From an uncultured Bacteroidales bacterium (GTDB lineage Bacteria; Bacteroidota; Bacteroidia; Bacteroidales; UBA3824): a stretch of DNA of 39,876 nt. Below the pieces are notes generated by a model. That model was not told where the DNA came from. It did not search any database and saw only the letters and a list, made by a program, of their open reading frames with translations. This document shows, one piece after another, positions 22,922 to 31,829 of the stretch (position 1 is the first letter of the stretch; each line of letters starts with the position of its first letter). A program made the position numbers and the translations under genes. The DNA lies in NCBI GenBank assembly GCA_905234655.1, contig CAJOJG010000026.1, positions 1 through 39,876 on the forward strand, written 5' to 3'.

Positions 22922-24643
22922 TTACTCGTCACAGGTAATCACGACAGAGCCAAAGTCCCACGAGTTCATATTGGACTCGGACCAGTGGCGGCATGACTTG
23001 GGATAGTTAGCCTCGAACTCCGGCGAAAAATCTTTCGTGATGAAGCCCTTGATACGCGCCTCGTCCTTCCACTTGACATTATTGACAAGGTAGGGGCCGG
23101 AGACATCGAGCAAAACCTCGCCCTTGAAGTTGGGCTTGCTGTAGACTTTGAGATGAGTGCCCTTGTCGACGGCGATTGCGTCAAAAGTATACTTGACAGC
23201 CTTCGGGAACGCCGCCTGATTGTTTGCATAGCGGCCGTCGCCGACATATTCGCCGTAGATGTCAGGCTCGTAAATCTTGGAAATATGCCCCTGAATCTTA
23301 GAGTCGGAAAGCAACGTGCCGGAGAAATGGACGCCACAATTACGCCGTGGACGTGGCGGTATCGCCGCAAACAGCTGCTTGGGCGACATGACGACATCGC
23401 GCTTGCGCTGGTTGTTTGACAAAACATCTGAACCTTTGAGGGTTACAGTTTTATCTTTGTACTTTGCGTGGGACGCTTCAATCTTAATTTCGTCATTTGC
23501 GCCGATGTTTCCAATTGTAAAGCAGCCTTGACGGTTGGAATGGAGTGTCCCACGGTCTTCGCCATTGACGAAAACATGGTTTGCTCCGCCAGCAATCGGC
23601 GTACCAGAAACCGAATCGACATCGCGGAAGACGAGATTGTCGCGGCGCGGACGCATCTTGAATATTTTTTGGTCGTCTTTAAGCCGTTCAAACTCAGAAA
23701 CTTTATACTTCTTAGTTAAAGTATCATGGTAATACTGGCGGCTCAGTCCGACCTCGAATTTAACCTTTGAGCCGACGTCTTCAAAAACGCCCTTCCCTAC
23801 CCCATTCGTGTTAGTCGTCGCCTCCATTGTCGCGCCGTCCACAATCAGTTTTGCAACCACGTCAGGCACGGGCTGGCCGCTTTCGAGGTCTTCCACAGTG
23901 AACGAGATGACACCCTTGCCGGGTTTTAGGAGCAACGTGCTGTTATGTTCGCCCTGAAGGATTGTAGCGACATCGGCAACTATTGTGTCGCCCTTGTAGC
24001 CTTCTTTTTGAGCATTGACAGCGACATCGACGCACCGACCGACACCTTCCACAGTCACATAGCCGGACGCATCGGTCTCCAAGTGTGTCGAGTTACCTTC
24101 AACTATCACTTCAACATCCGCCCCCACAAGTGGCTGGTTATCATCCTTATCCAAGACTTTAAAAATCAAATCTGTTCGGTCTACGGCAACATTGACCCGG
24201 TACGGCAATGCGTCCTGCAAAACCGAGAACAACGGATGGAGCGTGTCGGAGGCGGCGCACATTGCACAAGCCTTGACCTCGGTCTGCGCGCCGGAATGGA
24301 ATATGACAGAATACAACGAGTATTTCACATTTGTAAACGTCAATTTGCCATCTTGTAAAGTTTTGCCGTTCAGTTTGACAGTGTCAGCTACAAAAAAACT
24401 CGTGGGATTGGTTTTTAGCAAAGAATAATCGACATAATAAAAATCAAGGTTAACATCAGAGAGCGCAGCGCCGTCCTTCGCGTCCTGCGTCAAGAATGTG
24501 ACATCCTTGTCGAACCGCAGCAAGAGCAGCAGCGGCAACAACAGCAGAAGCAACAGCCAAAGCCACCTGTAACGCGGGCCTTTGACCATCACAACAAATT
24601 CCGAATCCTCGCCACTATTGACGAATGTACCTTGACCTTTCAC
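22922..24643 (-). CDS. Single-pass membrane protein with beta-sandwich repeats and a crystallin-like C-terminal region
   Basis: 573 residues. A 26-residue cytosolic N-terminus ends in KGPRYR, then a leucine-only type transmembrane helix (about 27-42). The exported part has several carboxypeptidase-regulatory/Ig-like units (LIFKVLDKDDNQPLVGADVE, VISFTVEDLESGQPVPDVVA, LVFRDVDSVSGTPIAGGANH). It ends in about 150 residues with HLKVYSKPNFKGEVLL, resembling a beta-gamma-crystallin Greek-key motif, and KSCRHWSESNMNSWDFGS. It is last in a tight operon, 48 bases after the next gene, and lacks the N-terminal domain shared by its three relatives. Probably an envelope scaffold or ligand-binding partner of that group. 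Function not known. Confidence 0.65.
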   Translation of the reverse strand: MKGQGTFVNSGEDSEFVVMVKGPRYRWLWLLLLLLLPLLLLLRFDKDVTFLTQDAKDGAALSDVNLDFYYVDYSLLKTNPTSFFVADTVKLNGKTLQDGKLTFTNVKYSLYSVIFHSGAQTEVKACAMCAASDTLHPLFSVLQDALPYRVNVAVDRTDLIFKVLDKDDNQPLVGADVEVIVEGNSTHLETDASGYVTVEGVGRCVDVAVNAQKEGYKGDTIVADVATILQGEHNSTLLLKPGKGVISFTVEDLESGQPVPDVVAKLIVDGATMEATTNTNGVGKGVFEDVGSKVKFEVGLSRQYYHDTLTKKYKVSEFERLKDDQKIFKMRPRRDNLVFRDVDSVSGTPIAGGANHVFVNGEDRGTLHSNRQGCFTIGNIGANDEIKIEASHAKYKDKTVTLKGSDVLSNNQRKRDVVMSPKQLFAAIPPRPRRNCGVHFSGTLLSDSKIQGHISKIYEPDIYGEYVGDGRYANNQAAFPKAVKYTFDAIAVDKGTHLKVYSKPNFKGEVLLDVSGPYLVNNVKWKDEARIKGFITKDFSPEFEANYPKSCRHWSESNMNSWDFGSVVITCDE

Positions 24644-24662
24644 AATAAATCCCTTATATTTT

Positions 24663-24681
24663 TTTCCCGCTACGCGGGAAA
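24663..24681. repeat. GC-rich hairpin between two operon genes
   Basis: TTTCCCGC (24663-24670) and GCGGGAAA (24674-24681) form an 8-bp stem with a 3-base loop. On the coding (minus) strand it is followed by A residues, not T, so it is not a standard terminator. It may stabilise or separate parts of the mRNA. Confidence 0.55.
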
Positions 24682-24691
24682 TCTTTCAAAT

Positions 24692-25852
24692 TTATTTCTT
24701 TGCCTTTGCCTCGACGACTGTGCCGATGGGAACGTCCTTCAGTTCGGCATATCCGTCGGCATCGGTCCAGAGTGTTTCGGTCTTGCCGTCATATTTGACA
24801 GTGATTTCAGCACTCTTGATGACGTTGTTCTTCTCATCGACAACCTTGAACCTCATGTTGTGGGTCGCGGGCGGTGGCGGCGGCGCGACTGTGACTACCG
24901 GCAACACAATCTTGTACCAGCCAGTCTTGCGGTCGTAGATAAAAGTGTTGACATTCTCGCTTGTGCCAGCCTCGCCGGTCTGGTACGCCTCGACCTTTGT
25001 GCCGTTACGAAGATGCTCGATGGTTATCACACCGTCACTGTTGGAGGTCATGGAAACCGACTGTCCGTCAAACTCAAACATGAACCTCGCCTCGGGCTGC
25101 ACGTTATCATTCTGGTCGACAACCTTGATTTTCATGTCGCCCTTGGGAATGACCTTGATTGTATAGTTGCCGTCGGGATAGCAAGTGAACGTCTGGAGCG
25201 TCGTTTTCTCACTGTCGAGCGCGTCCCACGCCTTCACAAAGGCATTTTCCTTAATCTTTTCGAGCGTGATTTCGCCGTTAGCGTCGCTCTTGGCGGACAT
25301 GGGCTTTCCGTCCACCTCGAACAATACGTCCTCAAACGGCGCACTCGTCAGGTCGTCATTATAAACGACCTTGAACTTCATCGGTATCTTCCTGATGTTA
25401 AGGAACTTAATGAGCAGTCCCTTCTCCGCGCCCGGCGTGTCGGGCACGAAGCCCCACTCCGTAATCACGACGTGGCGGTCTGCGCCGCTGCCGACTACAT
25501 AAACATCGTCCAACGTGGGAATCTCCATGCAGTTGTTGATGAAGTCGACGATTGTATTGTCGTCAAACTTCTTCACGGCGTTCACAAGCGCGCCCATCTC
25601 CTTGCTCAAGATGTCCTGCGCATTGCTCTTGTCCTCGTCGGAGAGCCGCGAGTAGCATACCGCGTTGCCCGGATAGCTGCTCGACCAGGCGATTTTGCGT
25701 CCGTCCTCTAAGACGATCGGCTCGGCGAATATCATGTAGACATTAGAATCCGGGAATGTCGCCCTAATCTGCCGGTACATGTTGGGAGCCGTCACCGAAC
25801 TGCCTAACAGATAGCGGATGTCGGATATTTCTTTTGTTGATACGATGTTCAT
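24692..25852 (-). CDS. Soluble protein: shared N-terminal domain plus three Ig-like repeats
   Basis: 386 residues, no signal peptide and no membrane helix, so probably cytosolic. Residues 1-155 are the domain shared with the two neighbouring proteins: YRQI at 26-29, FAEP at 42-45, KIAW at 53-56, YSRL at 67-70, CMEIP at 108-112 and VVITEWGF at 128-135. Three beta-sandwich repeats follow (about 157-236, 237-318 and 332-386), each with a V..DG turn and an (N/D)G pair: DANGEITLEKI, NSDGVITIEHL, DADGYAELKDV. A PPPPP linker separates the last. It lies 30 bases after the 845-residue relative. Its role may be a soluble adaptor. I do not recognise the N-terminal domain. Confidence 0.75.
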   Translation of the reverse strand: MNIVSTKEISDIRYLLGSSVTAPNMYRQIRATFPDSNVYMIFAEPIVLEDGRKIAWSSSYPGNAVCYSRLSDEDKSNAQDILSKEMGALVNAVKKFDDNTIVDFINNCMEIPTLDDVYVVGSGADRHVVITEWGFVPDTPGAEKGLLIKFLNIRKIPMKFKVVYNDDLTSAPFEDVLFEVDGKPMSAKSDANGEITLEKIKENAFVKAWDALDSEKTTLQTFTCYPDGNYTIKVIPKGDMKIKVVDQNDNVQPEARFMFEFDGQSVSMTSNSDGVITIEHLRNGTKVEAYQTGEAGTSENVNTFIYDRKTGWYKIVLPVVTVAPPPPPATHNMRFKVVDEKNNVIKSAEITVKYDGKTETLWTDADGYAELKDVPIGTVVEAKAKK

Positions 25853-25882
25853 GTTGTATGCGGTTTAGTTAGCGTATGTGTT

Positions 25883-28420
25883 TTACTTTTTAGCCGGTGA
25901 CTTCGGCGCAGTCGGGCAGTATACACGGAAGTACCACTGCGTCTTCGAGTTGTCGCCGCCGTTAATGCGCACTGTGATTATGCCGTCCGGCGTGTCGTAG
26001 TCAAAAGTCACTTTCCTGAACGGGCCCTTGACAAAGCCGTCGGTGCGGTATATGATTTTGTCGTCCGAAATCTGCGACGCCCTGCCGGTGTACACAATCA
26101 CCTCGTCAGGAATCGAGAACGTGTCGAAACCGAGAGTCAACTTGCCTTTGGGGACTTTGACATTGACGGTGCGGATTGTCGAATGGTAGCCCTTGGACTC
26201 TATGAGGGAGCCACAGTTTACCGGGATGTCGTTGGAGTCAAAAGACGTTTCGGACACCTCGACGACCTTCTCGGGCGTGTAGAGGAACGACGCGATATAC
26301 TCGTCATGTCCGTCGGCATTGACAGTCACCTTTACCTGTAACAGGGAGTCGTCCATCGGCACTTCCTCAAAATTGAACTTTCCATCCTCGCCGGTCACGC
26401 CTTCGAGTTTCTTGTTCTTGCCATATTCAAGCTTGATTTTTGCGCCCGGGAGGAAGTCGCCGGTCTTTCCGTCCTTCACTGTCAAGACCATGCCCTTGAC
26501 TGGCTCGGGTTCGGGCGGCGTTTCCTTGACCTTCACAGTATCGACCGCCACAGTGTCCACCGGCTGGAGATTGCGGCTGGCTACCGTGTCCTCTACGATA
26601 ATCGGCGCGTTCAACAGCTCGGTGATTTTCGGAATTACAAAAGCCACAATCAACCACACCAAAAGTCCGATGAGCGGTATGAGCCACAGCAGGAAGCCAA
26701 TGTTGTTACGGCCGACCTGAAGGTTCAATGTTTCCTGCGGCTGGCGCGGGATGTATTCGAGTTCGGTGCTCTTGCCGTCATACTCGGTCGAGATGTTGTA
26801 CGAGCGACCGCGCTCAAGCCCCGGCACGGAGACATTGCCGTCGCTGTCGGTGATGCGATTGACGACGTTATGACCGTCGTCGACGCATATCCGCAGGTTT
26901 GGAACGGCCTCTTTCTTTTTGTTAGTCACGTGGATAGCGAGGTCGGTCACGTCCGAGAGTATCTTTGTGCCTTTAAGCACGTAGTCCGTGGTCCCATGGA
27001 CAAACAGGAACGTGTGGCGGTGGGAGCCAAGGCCGTTGATAATCTGGGTGCAGACTACGTTTGAGTTGTAACTTGCCTGGTCGACGGCTATCTCGCCGTT
27101 CTCGTTTGTGTAAAATTCACTCTTAAAATCTTCTGTCTCGCACCGCACAAGCGTGTTGGCAATCGGAACGCCCGTCTCGTCAACGACACGTATCGTCATG
27201 CAGCCCTTCGTGGAGACCTTGCGAATCTTAATTTCAGCCATGTTAATTCCCTCGTGGGAATGGAGCTTTGTAGTGACAGTCTGGTACTTGTTGCCGCTGC
27301 ACTCGATTTCGAAGTCAGTGTCCGGCGGCATGTTGTCGATGGAGACCTTGCCGTTCCTGTCAGTCGATACGCTCTGGCTCTTGTCGTTATACGTGAACTT
27401 GACATCCACGCCCGGCACGCCCTCGCCGTTCTCGTTCATCACCGTCACTTCAATCTCCGCAACCGACCTTACGCCCTCAAAAAGGTACTCGCGCCTATTG
27501 ACATCGCAGACAAATGACGCTGTCGCGCTGTCCTGCTTGCAGACGACTTCTGTGCCTTCCGCAATGTCGCGCAGTCGGATACGCCCCTGGCTGTCCGTGG
27601 TCTCGAAATATGTGCGGCCGTCATACGTGAACGAGACATCGGTCTCGGCAATCGGCTGGCCAGTAACATCTACCACCACAAAGTTCATGTCCGCGCTCTT
27701 TGTGCCGATGAGCAGATGGTACTCGTCGCTGCCGTCACAGATGTAGTCGGTCATTGTGTCCTTGTCGTCGGCGTATGCCGAAAAACGGTCGCCGAGTGGA
27801 ATGTCCTCCAAGATGACATAGCCTTTGGAATCAGTGACCAACTGGGTCGAGCGACCCTGGTAAACGACGTTAATAGCCTCGTTGGCAGCGACTTTGGAGT
27901 TCTTGATGACTTTTATGCGCACGGTGTCCACCTTAGTCGGGACAAGTCGTTTAATGAGCGAAGTCTGCGCGTTGAAGTCGTCGCTTATGAAGCCCCACTT
28001 TATCAGGACATAGTTTGACTTTCCGTCGGGACGCTGGATTCGGTAGATGTTGTCATAGTCGGGAATCTCGATGCATGAGTCTATGACGGCGAACATGCCG
28101 GCTACATCGGACATCTCGGTCCTGTACAACTGCTTGAATACAGCCTTGTACAACTTGTTCACCTGATGTTTGATACGACCCTTGGCAGCCTCGCGCTCCT
28201 CGTCGGTCAGCTTTGAGAACGGGGCGGGCGTGCCCTCGAACTCGGTGTGCCAGGTTATCTTATTAGCACCGTCAAGCATAGGCTCGGCAAGCACGGCATA
28301 CTCCTTGCCCGCACGGAACATCATTTTTAGTTGCGTGTATCTTTTGATATTTTCGCCCGCTCCGTCCGCAAAAACGGGGCGGATTTGCGATATATCAGTA
28401 GTTATGATCGGTTGGCTCAT
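25883..28420 (-). CDS. Membrane protein: shared N-terminal domain, five Ig-like repeats, TM helix, periplasmic Ig-like and C-terminal domains
   Basis: 845 residues. Residues 1-160 are the shared domain (YTQL 28-31, LAEP 44-47, KITW 54-57, FSKL 68-71, CIEIP 116-120, VLIKWGF 138-144). Five beta-sandwich repeats span about 165-570, with turns such as TDSKGYVILEDIPLG, TDSQGRIRLRDIAEG and TDRNGKVSIDNMPP. One transmembrane helix is at 574-597, then a DTVAVDTVKV linker, a sixth repeat (643-720) and a C-terminal beta domain (CGSLIESKGYHSTIRTVNVK ... WYFRVYCP). No signal peptide, so the shared domain and five repeats should be cytosolic and the last quarter periplasmic, an unusual place for Ig-like repeats. 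First gene of a three-gene operon. Confidence 0.75.
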   Translation of the reverse strand: MSQPIITTDISQIRPVFADGAGENIKRYTQLKMMFRAGKEYAVLAEPMLDGANKITWHTEFEGTPAPFSKLTDEEREAAKGRIKHQVNKLYKAVFKQLYRTEMSDVAGMFAVIDSCIEIPDYDNIYRIQRPDGKSNYVLIKWGFISDDFNAQTSLIKRLVPTKVDTVRIKVIKNSKVAANEAINVVYQGRSTQLVTDSKGYVILEDIPLGDRFSAYADDKDTMTDYICDGSDEYHLLIGTKSADMNFVVVDVTGQPIAETDVSFTYDGRTYFETTDSQGRIRLRDIAEGTEVVCKQDSATASFVCDVNRREYLFEGVRSVAEIEVTVMNENGEGVPGVDVKFTYNDKSQSVSTDRNGKVSIDNMPPDTDFEIECSGNKYQTVTTKLHSHEGINMAEIKIRKVSTKGCMTIRVVDETGVPIANTLVRCETEDFKSEFYTNENGEIAVDQASYNSNVVCTQIINGLGSHRHTFLFVHGTTDYVLKGTKILSDVTDLAIHVTNKKKEAVPNLRICVDDGHNVVNRITDSDGNVSVPGLERGRSYNISTEYDGKSTELEYIPRQPQETLNLQVGRNNIGFLLWLIPLIGLLVWLIVAFVIPKITELLNAPIIVEDTVASRNLQPVDTVAVDTVKVKETPPEPEPVKGMVLTVKDGKTGDFLPGAKIKLEYGKNKKLEGVTGEDGKFNFEEVPMDDSLLQVKVTVNADGHDEYIASFLYTPEKVVEVSETSFDSNDIPVNCGSLIESKGYHSTIRTVNVKVPKGKLTLGFDTFSIPDEVIVYTGRASQISDDKIIYRTDGFVKGPFRKVTFDYDTPDGIITVRINGGDNSKTQWYFRVYCPTAPKSPAKK

Positions 28421-28469
28421 TTATTTGTTTAATTTTTGAATGTAGTATTCCTATCCTTAAAATAATCGG

Positions 28470-28501
28470 TAAAGATAATGCTTTTTGGCAAATACAACAA
28501 A
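28470..28501 (-). promoter_or_regulatory. Candidate promoter of the 845-residue protein operon
   Basis: Minus strand: TTTG at 28498-28501, 20 bases, TATCTTTA at 28470-28477 (one mismatch to TAnnTTTG), 50 bases before the ATG. Confidence 0.5.
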
Positions 28502-28606
28502 AAAAAGTAGAAAATTGTGAAAAAAATCATTTCTCGATAACGATTTTTGGGGTTGGTATTTGTGGACATGGCGGGGTGTCGCAAGGATTGCCGGACAGCC
28601 ATGTCG

Positions 28607-29092
28607 CTACGAAATCCAAAGGCGGTGAAAATTCGCAGTCGCATGCAATGATGACCGATACGGAACTTGTCTTGGGTACACCTTTATTTCTGTCCGTGTT
28701 TTATAGTCAGGCGTTCCGTTTATAATGGGGATTTCAAAGATTACCTTTCTCAGTCCTGTGTAACGTCCACAAACATATAATTTAGTCATGTCCGGCGAAA
28801 TTATTGAATGGCTCAAACCAACATAACTATCTATGCGTGGACCCAAGATACCCGAGGATACTGTCTGTATATCCTTCGTCCTTGTATCTACTTTCCAATT
28901 TGCATTTGTGTTGGTTGTATTGATGTCAATGTTCCGAGCAAATGACTGTTCACCGCCTCTGAAAAAGCGTATGCACGTAAAGCCATCTGCCATTGAAAGT
29001 TGCAGATGTTCGTGTCCGTCGTCATTTACAGTCCAATAATACTGGATATACGGACGAAGTTTATTATTCGGTAAAAAGGTTTTGTGTTTCAT
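28607..29092 (-). pseudogene. Decayed gene: AraC-type regulator N-terminal region (DUF6597-like), C-terminus lost
   Basis: 161 codons are open. MKHKTFLPNNKLRPYIQYYW is the typical start of the N-terminal domain of AraC-family regulators in Bacteroidota, and ADGFTCIRFF and SSGILGPRIDSYV could continue it. After about residue 110 the sequence no longer looks like that family, and no AraC helix-turn-helix is found downstream. A -7 box TACTTTTG at 29113-29120 remains. The rest of 28430-29345 shows no gene. The remnant separates the two halves of the shared-domain cluster. Confidence 0.5.
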
Positions 29093-29345
29093 ATTATATG
29101 TGAATTATACAGCAAAAGTATATAATAATTCTGAATGACCAACAATCCAAACAAAAATTATTTGGAAATTTGTGAAAAATCACCGTCAATAAAACGCGGA
29201 CGGATAGTAAAACCCGAATAAAGCGGCACATCATGATACAGCCGCCGAATACCCGCCCCAAACAGGTCGGAAAAAGCAAAAAACTCGCCCCGACTATTCT
29301 ATCATCCCACATTTGAAAAACATGTGGTGTCATTGGCTTATAAAA

Positions 29346-31799
29346 TCACTGTTTCACCATGTGGAAATCCACTGGATAAAAGTCGTCGTCCCACACTGCA
29401 AGGCATTCTGCGCCGCCTGCCACGCCGTTCTGCTGGCATGTGTATGTGCATGGGTCGTAGAACTTTTCACTGTCGCCCGACACAGCGTCGTCGTCCTGCC
29501 TCATGACGAGCCGCCCGTCCTCGAAGGTCACTTTCAAAGATGCGTGGTACTCGTCGCCGGTGCTTTCCTTATAGCATATCGCGCCGGTGCCGTCGTCCTT
29601 AATCTCAAAATGCACTTCGACAGCCACATCCGGGTTTTCTGTGCTGTAAAGGTCGGTCGTCGACTTCCACTTCCCGACGGCAAACGTCGCGTCCGTGGCA
29701 TCGTCGGGAATCTGTAGCATCTCGCCGTCGCCAGCGTACTGCAACGCCTTGGCAATCTGCAACAATGGCCCAATTTCCGGCCTGGACTGCAACGGCTTGG
29801 CGGTCTTCTTCAATATCGTGATTATCTCCTGCGCCTTGAGGTTCGGGAATCGGGATTTCAATAATGCGACCGCGCCGGTGACGATTGGGCTTGCCATCGA
29901 TGTGCCGTCGAGGTAGCCGAAGCCATTGCCCGGCACGGACGAATATATCCGGACTCCGGGCGCAGAGATGCTGGCATACTTGCCATAATTTGAGAAGTTG
30001 GCTTTGGGCTTGTTGCTAACTGGCTGATAGGCAGAGACAACGAGAATCTTGCTGCTCCGCGCGAAAGCGTCGACGCCGGCGAGTATGTTCTCGTTACCGG
30101 CGGCGATGACCACGACACAATCCTCGTCTATCGCAAACTGGAACAGCTCGTTCCAGAATTTTGCCTCATCGACGTAATATTCATTGATGAGCATCTGCTG
30201 CTCCTGCTGAGTCAAAGGGCCAAAATATGTGCCGAGGGAGAGGTTGATGACCTGCGCATCGTGGTGGATTGCGTAGAGTATGCCCGACACGATGCCAATG
30301 CTCTGCATCATTCCGTTCTCGTCGCCAAGTTGAATCGGCATGAGCTTACATTCCGGCGCAATGCCGCACAGCCCGGCATCATTGCTGTTAGCGACCGCAG
30401 TCCCGGCGACGTGGGTGCCGTGTTCGCTGCCCTCGCCGCCAGAGAGTCCGATGTTCGAATCGTGGGTGTTGACGTTGTACGGCTTTACAATCTTTCCGCT
30501 GAACTCCTTGTGGCTGAGGTCAAAGCCATTGTCCGCGATAGCGACTACAACGCCCGGGTCGCCTGTGGTGACTGCCCACGCCTTGCGCGCCTCGACAACA
30601 TCAAGATACCACGACTTTTGCCTATTATTAATGTCAGGATCTTTAATATCGCCGACAAGACTGCTTTCAAACAGTGTATTTGGAAAAGCAAGTTTTACAT
30701 TTGTAAACTTTTTTAGACTGTCAATCCACTGTTTCCACTCACCGTCAGGCACTTGAACCTGCATGAGGTTTATGACTGTATCATAGTACACGACATTTAT
30801 ATTGCCACGGTATTTTTCGTGGAGGTCACGCGCAAATTCTCTTAAATCAGCACCTTTCGAGAGCGCGACATTGACCTTGTCGGACAAAATCCTGCGTTGT
30901 CCCGGGTCGTCGGGGTCGACAACTATTTTCGTCGTGTCAATCGGCGGAACGACATAGGGCTCGTCAGGAAAATGGAACTCGGGAATGTCTGTTTCATGTT
31001 GATTCTCAGGGTTGTCGCTCGTTTTACTTAAACCATCGCTACAACCCTTCCACACAAAAAAAACTATCGCGGCTACTAATGCTCCGAGCAGGAACCACAG
31101 CCATGCCGGAAGCCCTTTTCGACCGCCGTTTGTGCCGTCGGACGATGGTGGCGTCGGTGGAGGCGGCGCGGCCTCGTTATTGACCGGCGGAGGAGGCGTG
31201 GAAGTTGAATTAGACGCCACAGAAGGCTGCTGGGACGGTTGTGGCGGCTGTTGAGGTGGAGTGGCGGTCGACGTGGCGGATACAGTGGCAGGATCAACAT
31301 ACGCAGGCTTTTCTTCAACGATTGGCTTGGAAATCTTATTGTCAAGCTTAAAATTCTCTCGGAAACTCTTCTCGCTGCTGAATCCCCACGCCACAAGCAC
31401 AATCTTTTCGCCGTCGACAATGACACATTCAAGCCCCGGGACTTCGACCGACATTTCCAACAGCTCGCCAAACTCCTTGCGGTGGGGGTCGGCGTCGGAT
31501 TTCAACTCTGCGGCAAAGCCCTTAATCCTCGTGAGCATCTGCTGAAGCCGCCCACGGAAATACTCTTGTCTCTCGATGTTGAGTTTTGTAAACTCCGTTC
31601 CATTTGTAATATAGCCACTTAGCCACGTCGCCTTCGTGCCCTTGACAAGCGGCTCGGACAGGAACTCCGCATACTCCGCGCCCAGTCCTTCGTCAAGAAG
31701 GCCATAGAGTTGGGAGTAACGCTCATAGACCGGCGTGCCGTACCATATCAACGGACGGAAGTCCTGTAGGCTTGCTGAATATATGATTTTCTTTGTCAT
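29346..31799 (-). CDS. Membrane-tethered subtilisin-type (S8) protease with shared cytosolic N-terminal domain
   Basis: 817 residues. Residues 1-150 are the shared domain (YSQL 28-31, LSEP 47-50, KATW 56-59, FTKL 70-73, SVEVP 117-121, IVLVAWGF 133-140). Then come a proline/serine/threonine-rich linker (170-222), one transmembrane helix (about 230-250, preceded by GGRKG, so N-terminus inside), a prodomain-like region (about 305-378) and the peptidase domain (about 398-690) with D423 (IADNGFD), H460 (HGTHVAGT), N569 (AAGNE) and S634 (GTSMASP). The C-terminal about 110 residues look lipocalin-like (VGKWKSTTDLY, GTGAICYKE). The protease should act in the periplasm while the first domain stays in the cytosol. 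It starts 30 bases after the Na/Pi transporter gene and is probably co-transcribed with it. Confidence 0.9.
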   Translation of the reverse strand: MTKKIIYSASLQDFRPLIWYGTPVYERYSQLYGLLDEGLGAEYAEFLSEPLVKGTKATWLSGYITNGTEFTKLNIERQEYFRGRLQQMLTRIKGFAAELKSDADPHRKEFGELLEMSVEVPGLECVIVDGEKIVLVAWGFSSEKSFRENFKLDNKISKPIVEEKPAYVDPATVSATSTATPPQQPPQPSQQPSVASNSTSTPPPPVNNEAAPPPPTPPSSDGTNGGRKGLPAWLWFLLGALVAAIVFFVWKGCSDGLSKTSDNPENQHETDIPEFHFPDEPYVVPPIDTTKIVVDPDDPGQRRILSDKVNVALSKGADLREFARDLHEKYRGNINVVYYDTVINLMQVQVPDGEWKQWIDSLKKFTNVKLAFPNTLFESSLVGDIKDPDINNRQKSWYLDVVEARKAWAVTTGDPGVVVAIADNGFDLSHKEFSGKIVKPYNVNTHDSNIGLSGGEGSEHGTHVAGTAVANSNDAGLCGIAPECKLMPIQLGDENGMMQSIGIVSGILYAIHHDAQVINLSLGTYFGPLTQQEQQMLINEYYVDEAKFWNELFQFAIDEDCVVVIAAGNENILAGVDAFARSSKILVVSAYQPVSNKPKANFSNYGKYASISAPGVRIYSSVPGNGFGYLDGTSMASPIVTGAVALLKSRFPNLKAQEIITILKKTAKPLQSRPEIGPLLQIAKALQYAGDGEMLQIPDDATDATFAVGKWKSTTDLYSTENPDVAVEVHFEIKDDGTGAICYKESTGDEYHASLKVTFEDGRLVMRQDDDAVSGDSEKFYDPCTYTCQQNGVAGGAECLAVWDDDFYPVDFHMVKQ

Positions 31800-31829
31800 G
31801 GCGTTTCATGTTTTAGTTCAACAATGTTT

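Noticed and set aside
22922..24643. Fourth copy of the shared N-terminal domain
   Set aside because: The N-terminus is only 26 residues before the TM helix and contains none of the EP, W, E(I/V)P or WGF positions.
24663..24681. Terminator inside the shared-domain operon
   Set aside because: The stem is strong, but on the coding strand it is followed by A residues, so it does not fit an intrinsic terminator.
29307..29327. Terminator after the S8 protease gene
   Set aside because: CCACAT/ATGTGG gives only a 6-bp stem with no T run on the coding strand.
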